A stretch of 64,000 bases of DNA from Ischnura elegans. Lineage: Eukaryota > Arthropoda > Insecta > Odonata > Coenagrionidae. Position numbers and translations under genes: made by a program. Below, in pieces: positions 57,589-64,000 of the stretch. Every line of letters starts with the position of its first letter. The first letter of the stretch is position 1. The stretch is taken from contig NC_060253.1 of assembly GCF_921293095.1 (NCBI RefSeq), positions 95,249,073 through 95,313,072 of the forward strand, given 5' to 3'. The notes beneath the pieces were generated by a model. That model saw nothing but the letters and a program-made list of their open reading frames with translations. It ran no database searches and was not told where the DNA came from.

Positions 57589-60500
57589 CGGCATTAAATT
57601 TGTTGCCGGCATTAATTTGTTGTAGGCATTAATTTGCTGTCGGATTTATTTTATTGTCGGCATTTAATTTGTTGTTGGCATTAATTTGTTGTAGGCATTT
57701 AATTTGTTGTCGGCATTTAATTTGTTATCGGCATTTAATTTGTTGTCGGCATTAATTTGCTGTAGGCATTAATTTGTGTTCGGCATTAATTTATTTTCGG
57801 CATTAATTTGTTGTCGGCATTAATTTGTACGTCATTTAATTTGTTGTCGTCATTTAATTTGTTGTCGTCATTTAATTTGTTGTCCGGCATTTAATTATTT
57901 GTCGGCATTTAATTTGTTGTCGGCATTAATTTGTTGTCGGCATTTAATTTGATGTCGGCATTAATTTGTTGTAGGCATTAATTTGCTGTCGTCATTTAAT
58001 TTGTTGTCTTTATTTAATTTTTTGTCGTCATTTAATTTTTTGTCGTCATTTAATTTGTTGTCGGCATTAATTTGATGTTGACATTAATTTGTTATCGTCA
58101 TTTATTTTGTTGACGGCATTTAATTATTTGTCGGCATTTAATTTATTGTCGGCATTAATTTGTTGTAGGCATTAATTTGCTGACGGCATAAATTTCTTGT
58201 CGGCATTTATTTGTTGTCCTCATTTAATTTGTTGTCGGCATTTAATTTAATGTCGGCATTTAATTTGTTGTTGGTATTATTTTGTTGTTGACATAAATTT
58301 GTTGTCGTCATTTAATTTGTGTTCGGCATTTAATTATTTGTCGACATTTAATTTGTTGTCGGCATTAATTTTTTGTAGGCATTAATTTGCTGTCGGCATT
58401 TAATTTGTTGTCGGCATTAATTTGTTGTCGTTATTAATTTGTTGTCGGCATTTAATTAGTTGTCGGCATTAATTTGTTGTCGGCATTTAATTTACTGCCG
58501 GCATTAATTTGTTGTAGGCTTTATTTTGTTGTCGGCATTTAATTTGTTGTCGGCATTTAATTTGTTGTCGGCATTAATTTGTTGTAGGCATTAATTTGCT
58601 GTCGTCATTAATTTGTTGTCGGAATTAATTTGTTGTCGCCATTCATTTATTGTCGTCATTTAATTTGTTGACGGCATTTAATTTTATGTCGGCATTTAAT
58701 TTGTTGTCGGCATAAATTTGTTGTTCACATTAATTTGTCGTCGTCATTTAATTTGTAGTAGGCATTTAATTATTTGTCGGCTTTTAATTTGTTGTCGGCA
58801 TTAATTTGCTGTAGGCATTAATATGCTGTCGGCATTAATTTCTTGTCGGCATCAATTTGTTGTCGTCATTTAATTTGTTATTGGCATTTTCTTTAATGTC
58901 GGAATTTAATTTGTTTCCGGCATTAATTTGTTCTTGACATTAATTTGTCGTCATTTAATTTGTTGTCGTCATTTAATTTGTTGTCGGCATTTAATTATTT
59001 TTCGGCATTTAATTTGTTGTCGGCATTAATTTGTTGAAGGCATTAATTTGTTGTAGGCATTTAATTTGTTGTCGGCATTTAATTTTTTGTCGGCATTTAA
59101 TTTGTTGTCGTCATTTAATTTGCTTCTGCATTTAATTTAATGTCGGCATTTAATTTGTTGTCGGCGTTAATTTGTTGTTGACATTAATTTGTTGTCGTCA
59201 TTTAATTTGTTGTTGGCATTTAATTATTTGTCGGCATTTAATTTGTTGTCGGCATTAATTTGTTGTAGGCATTAATTTGCTGTCGGCATTAATTTGTTGT
59301 CGGCATTAATTTGTTGTCGTCATTTAATTTGTTGTCGGCATTTAATTTAATGTCGACATTTAATTTGTTGTTGGCATTAATTTGTTGTTGACATTTATTT
59401 GTTGTCGACATTCAATTTGTTGTCGGCATTCAATTATTTGTCGGCATTTAATTTGTTGTCGGCATTAATTTATTGTAGGCATTAATTTCCTGTCGGCATT
59501 AATTTGATGTCGGCATTAATTTGTTGTCGGCATTAATTTGTTGTCGGCATTTAATTTGTTGTCGGCATTTAATTTGTTGTCGGCTTTTATTTGTTGTGGG
59601 CATTTAAAATATTGCCAGCATTTAATTTTTTGATGGCATTTAATTTGTTGTCGGCATTAATTTGTTGTCGTCATTTAATTTGTTGTTGGCATTCAATTTA
59701 ATGTCGGCATTTAATTTGTTGTCGGCATTAATTTGTTGTAGACATTAATTTGTTGTCGGCATTTAATTTGTTGTAGGCATTAATTTGCTGTCGGCATTAA
59801 TTTGTTGTCGGCATTAATTTGTTGACGGCATTAATTTTTTGTCGGCATTAAATTTGTTGTCGTAATTTAATTTGCTGTCGGCATTAATTTCTTGTCGTCA
59901 TTTAATTTGTTGTTGGCATTTAATTTTTTTGTCGGCTTTAATTTGTTGTCGGCATTTAATTTGTTGTCGGCATTAAATTTGTTGTCTTCATTTTATTTGC
60001 TGTCGGCATTAATTTGTTGTCGTCATTTAATTTGGTGTCGGCATTAATTTGTTGTCGGAATTAATTTGTTGTCGGCATTAATTTGTTGTCGGCATTTAAT
60101 TTGTTGTGGGCATTAATTTGTTGTAGGCATTTAATTTGCTGTCGGCATTAATATGTTGTCGGCATTTTATTTGTTGTCGGCATTAAATTTGTTGTCGTCA
60201 TTTTATTTGCTGTCGGCATTAATTTGTTGTCGTCATTTAATTTGGTGTCGGCATTAATTTGTTGTCGGCATTAATTTGTTGTCGGCATTTAATTTGTTGT
60301 GGGCATTAATTTGTTGTAGGCATTTAATTTGCTGTCGGCATTAATTTGTTGTCGGCATTCAATTTGTTGTCGGTATTAATTATTGTTGACATTAATTTGT
60401 TGTCGGCATTAATTTGTTCGGAATAAAATTGCTTGTCGGCATTAATTTGGTGTCGGCATTTAATTATTTGTCGGCCTTTATTTGTTGTCGGCATTAATTT

Positions 60501-61690
60501 ATTGTCGGCATTAATTTGTTGATGGCATTAATTTGTTGTCAGCATTAATTTGTTTTGGGCATTTAATTCCTTGTCGGCATTTATTTGATGTTGGCATTTA
60601 ATTTGTGGTCGGCATTAATTTGTGTCCGGCATTTAATTTGTTGTCGGCATTAAATTTTTTTGTCGGCATTAATTTGTGTCCAGCTTTTAATTTCTTGTCG
60701 GCATTAATTTTTGTCCGGCATTTAATTTGTTGTCGACATTAAATTTTTTTGTTGGCATTAATTTGCTGTCGGCATTTAATTTGTTGTTGGCATTAATTGG
60801 TGTCGGCATAAAATTTGTTGTCGTCATTTAATTTGGTGTCGACATTAATTTGTTGTCGTCATTTAATTTGCTGTCGGCATTAATTTGTTGTCGGCATTTA
60901 ATTTGTTGTCGGCATTAATTTGTTGTCGGCATTAATTTTTTGTAGGCATTAATTTGTTGTCGGCATTTAATTTCCTGTCGGCATTAATTTGTTGTCGGCA
61001 TTAATTTGTTGTCGGCATTTAATTTGTTGTCGGCATTAATTTGTTGTTGACAATAATTTTCTTTCGGCATTATTTGTTCGGCATATAATTTGTTTTCGGC
61101 ATTAATTTGTTCGGCATTTAATTATTTGTCGGCATTTATTTGTTGTTGGCATTAATTTTTTGTCGGCATTAATTTGTTGACGGCATTAATTTGTTTTCAG
61201 CATTAATTTGTTGTCGGCATTTAATTCCTTGTCGGCATTTAATTTTTGTTCCGCATAAATTTGCTGTCGGCATTTATTTGTTGTCGGCATTTAATTTGTT
61301 GTCGGCATTTATTTGTGTCCGGCATTTAATTTGTTGTCGGCATTGAATTTTTTTGTCGGCATTAATTTGTTGTCGGCATTTAATTTGTTGTCGGCATTAA
61401 TTTGTGTCCGGTATTTAATTTGTTGTCGGCATTAAATTTTTTTGTCGGCATTTATTTGTTGTCGGCATTAATTTATTGTCGGCATTAATTTGTGTCCGGC
61501 ATTTAATTTGTAGTCGGCATTTAATTTTTTTGTCGGCATTAATTTGTTGTCGGCATTTAATTTGTTTTCGGCATTAATTTGTTGTCGGCATTAAATTTGT
61601 TGTCGTCATTTAATTTGCTGTCGGCATTAATTTGTTGTCGTCATTTAATTTGTTGTCGGCATTAATTTGTTGTCGGCATTAAATTTGTTT
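57589..61690 (+). repeat. Higher-order copy B of the array (about 4.09 kb)
   Basis: Nearly identical to copy A unit by unit. The offset rises from 4068 to 4085, meaning one extra 17-bp unit was gained (or lost in A) between about 58000 and 60400. Near 59800 an additional GACGGCATTAATTT unit is visible. Confidence 0.9.
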
Positions 61691-61820
61691 TCGTCATTTA
61701 ATTTCCTGTCGGCATTAATTTGTTCTCCTCATTTAATTTGTTGTCGGCATTAATTTGTTGTCGGCATTAATTTGTTGTCGGCATTAAATTTATTGTCGTC
61801 ATTAAATTTGTTGTCGGCAT

Positions 61821-62378
61821 TAATCTATAAAAATATTGATATTTGTGAATGACTGACTCCCACCCCACTATATACCATTGTATTTTTTTATGGCCTCATA
61901 GTTTGTGCCATAAACATCACATGTACTTTGTTGGTAATTGCGTTAAAGGAAAATGCGGTACTGTGACAGAAAACCGATTTCAAAGCATTAGGAAAACAAA
62001 ATTAGGAGGTAGCTACAAAGAGACTTATTCCTGATTGTTATTATTAATATTTTCGAGAAAGTATTTCAAAAATTAATCTATTTGTGAGTTCTAACACTGC
62101 CGTTATAATCGTGGAAATAAATACATTCTGAATCTGTCTGATCTACAGTCTATCTCTCTAAAAAAAGACCGAATTGTATCCGAAAAAACATATTTTTTAT
62201 GAAGTAAATATTATATATGGGCATTAAATGAATACGCCAGAGCTAACGAATGCTGCGTTGCCACGTCTTGCGCTCTAAACTTTGCTTCCCGGTAACCAGC
62301 GCAGGCCGGGCCCCGTTTGGCAACATGGCATTGATAGAAGTTGTTGACATTCACAAATATCAATATTTTTACAGATTA
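61821..62378. mobile_element. 558-bp sequence bounded by 31-bp inverted repeats, at the array end
   Basis: Left TAATCTATAAAAATATTG (continuing to 61851) and the inverse of the right end (62348-62378) agree at 30 of 31 positions. No coding and no clear target duplication; the outer base context GCAT on the left belongs to the minisatellite. Probably a MITE. Confidence 0.7.
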
Positions 62379-64000
62379 TGTATCATAGAGAAATGGCAAA
62401 TAAATTAAGAAGTGTTTCTATCAATTTTATTTATTCTTTCGGGGTAAACTGTAGGACTACATAGTGTTCAAACATTTTCGTTATTTTACAACAAAATATG
62501 CGTTATAAAAATACGCAAAAGCCATTTCATTAATTTAAATTAATTTTTGTAACTTATTGTGGAAGATGAATGTTGCAGACGAGGTAGTTCTCCCTAGGTT
62601 GGGTGGCAAAGTTTATGAGGTTGACAAAACGGCTAATTTTTCGGTGCGCGGAGTCATTTATTGCACTGGCGTGTCCACATTTTTGAATTTTTCATAAAGA
62701 GAAAAATAAATTAGAATTTAAAATAAAATTTCCTTTAAAATGACGATGTATTAATTATTATGGCATGCACTGAAGTCCAGATGAAAATTTGCAAAGTACA
62801 GCGGCACATCATTTTGATGCAGACAGTAATTGTAAGGGAAAAAGTTCGTGTGGGCAGTGGTACTTTAATGTTCAGAATCTCAGAGCGTCAGAAAAAGTGA
62901 TCATAAAAGAAATGAGGCCTTCGAGACGTGGTGATGGATGCTGAAAATGAAACGGACGGACAGGGTGAGAATTACATTGAAGAATAGGAGGAGAACGGAC
63001 ACTAAGGGTCACTGTACATCAAAGAAGAAGAAGAAGAGGGTGGAATGGCCTAATATACAAACACAGAAATCATATGGGAAATATAATGGAAGGAAAAATT
63101 GGTGGGAAAGTCGCAAGGGACGAGTAGCCAAGGCAGATCAAGAGGAATGCCGAAGAGACTCAGGGTGGTGAAAGTAGTGGCTTGGGGTGGAAAGAAATGG
63201 AGGACTGCAGTATGTAGTTCGAATATTAGGATAGCAATAGTATGCATGTGTGTAAGTGGCAACCACATGTGGTGCCATCATATTTTGTATTGTTGCCATG
63301 GAGGCCTCGATGTTTATGTGTCTTAGTCAGAGACTGGGATCGTCTGAAAGGGCTCCAACGATATGATCGTTGGATTTTTCTCTTTTATAGAAAAATCTTC
63401 CAAAATCGTTGGCACAACGAATTATGGCCGCTTTCATAGTGGCGAAGGTTTTTCTCTATCCCACCCTTCCTACCCCACTCCTTGAAGGCGTCGTTGGCCT
63501 CCTATCGCGGCGGCGCACAGTGGGCTGAAATCGAAAAAAGCTGGACAAAACCTCGAAAATGGTTTTTTTGAGTATGGAAATTGAAACTTTGCACAGTTGT
63601 TGCCAACACATTAGTGCATTTTTTGACGCAAAATATTTTTCTTAGGCTAATTTTTTATATAAAATACATAGCCTCAAAATTGAACAAATTTGGCGGAAAT
63701 TGCCCGCTTTGAATTTTTTTCGATATTCAGCATGTTTAAACTAATGTCACACCTTTAGTAGTAATTCAATAGCAACAAAAATTTATAAATTTGTTAAACG
63801 GTTTGTTATCATCGATTACCATCAACTTTCATGACTTAGTTGTTGTATTTGTGACCAATACGATACAAAATGGCGGACCCTGTTTTTCGTCAAATTTTTG
63901 TGTTTATGTAGGATTTTAAAAAAAGGATCACCGAGTTACCTCGAGATATTTACACCACATATACAACAAAGTATATAGATTATGATAATCGGAAGTACAG
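62379..64000. other. Right flank, no gene recognised
   Basis: AT-rich. A purine-rich low-complexity stretch (about 62880-63180) produces short frames. From about 63528 CAGTGGGCTGAAATCG may open another transposon running off the window, but no second end can be seen. Confidence 0.4.

Larger units (their letters stand above)
52163..61820 (+). repeat. Minisatellite array of 17/18-bp units, about 9.66 kb
   Basis: Uninterrupted tandem repeat of GTCGGCATTTAATTTGTT (18 bp) and its 17-bp variant with ATTAA, roughly 550 units. Common variants change GTCGGC to GTAGGC or GTCGTC and TTGTTG to TTGCTG. Every unit carries TTAA. No gene is expressed by the regular frames here. The array starts at the right TTAA of the composite element and ends at an inverted repeat at 61821. 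Confidence 0.97.

Noticed and set aside
52163-61820. Possible CRISPR array because of regular short repeats
   Set aside because: The units are contiguous with no unique spacers, and the setting is a eukaryotic genome with spliced genes; it is a minisatellite.
62938-63439. Basic-residue-rich frames near the right edge
   Set aside because: Low-complexity purine-rich DNA with overlapping frames on both strands and no domain.

Overview
The window looks like arthropod nuclear DNA, most likely insect. It is AT-rich, its genes have GT-AG introns, and about half of it is transposon and repeat sequence. There are four recognisable, apparently intact host genes. PDCD5 has 4 exons (1386-2207, +). Prefoldin subunit 4 has 4 exons (15589-16262, -). 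TMX3, an ER membrane thioredoxin, has 12 exons (16735-25330, +). CstF-50/CSTF1, an mRNA 3'-end processing factor, has 9 exons (28693-45048, +). Every splice junction in these four models was checked for reading phase by hand. PFDN4 and TMX3 are head to head with 472 bp between start codons. The other genes are separated by repeats. A short open frame at the very left edge (1-285) may be the last exon of an unidentified gene.

Repeats in the first 52 kb. At 4222-6450 a degraded LINE is split by a hAT-type MITE with 8-bp duplicated flanks. That MITE is split by a 1.2-kb palindromic Penelope-like element made of two head-to-head GIY-YIG endonuclease ends with 12-bp duplicated flanks. A second, smaller palindrome of the same kind (13931-14101) sits inside another repeat (13548-14417). 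One LINE family occurs at 10125-12160 (+) and, inverted, in CSTF1 intron 6. TTAA-flanked piggyBac-like MITEs lie at 12822-13446 and 26313-26554, the latter splitting a SINE. hAT-type MITEs lie at 21190-21730 and 31845-32212, the latter inside a mariner copy. CSTF1 intron 8 holds a 3.06-kb element with terminal inverted repeats. A fossil BEL/Pao-like LTR-element fragment probably lies just past CSTF1.

The most unusual part is 46760-61820. A 5.4-kb element bounded by TTAA and CCCTCATATGG inverted repeats carries a two-exon MADF-domain gene. Inside its intron, on the opposite strand, lies a Harbinger-type DDE transposase that is itself split by a MITE. Directly at the right TTAA begins a 9.66-kb minisatellite of 17/18-bp units (GTCGGCATT(T)AATTTGTT), about 550 copies. 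The array has three scales of organisation: the 17/18-bp unit, a 316-bp duplication, and a tandem duplication of about 4.07 kb. Its unit contains TTAA, so the mobile element seems to sit exactly in, or to have founded, the array. The array ends at a 31-bp inverted repeat (61821) that recurs at 62378.

For biology, the host genes are housekeeping. The novelty lies in the recurring palindromic Penelope remnants, a hammerhead-ribozyme-like motif (40381-40420, -), the MADF/Harbinger nested-gene arrangement, and the hierarchical minisatellite anchored on a transposon target site.
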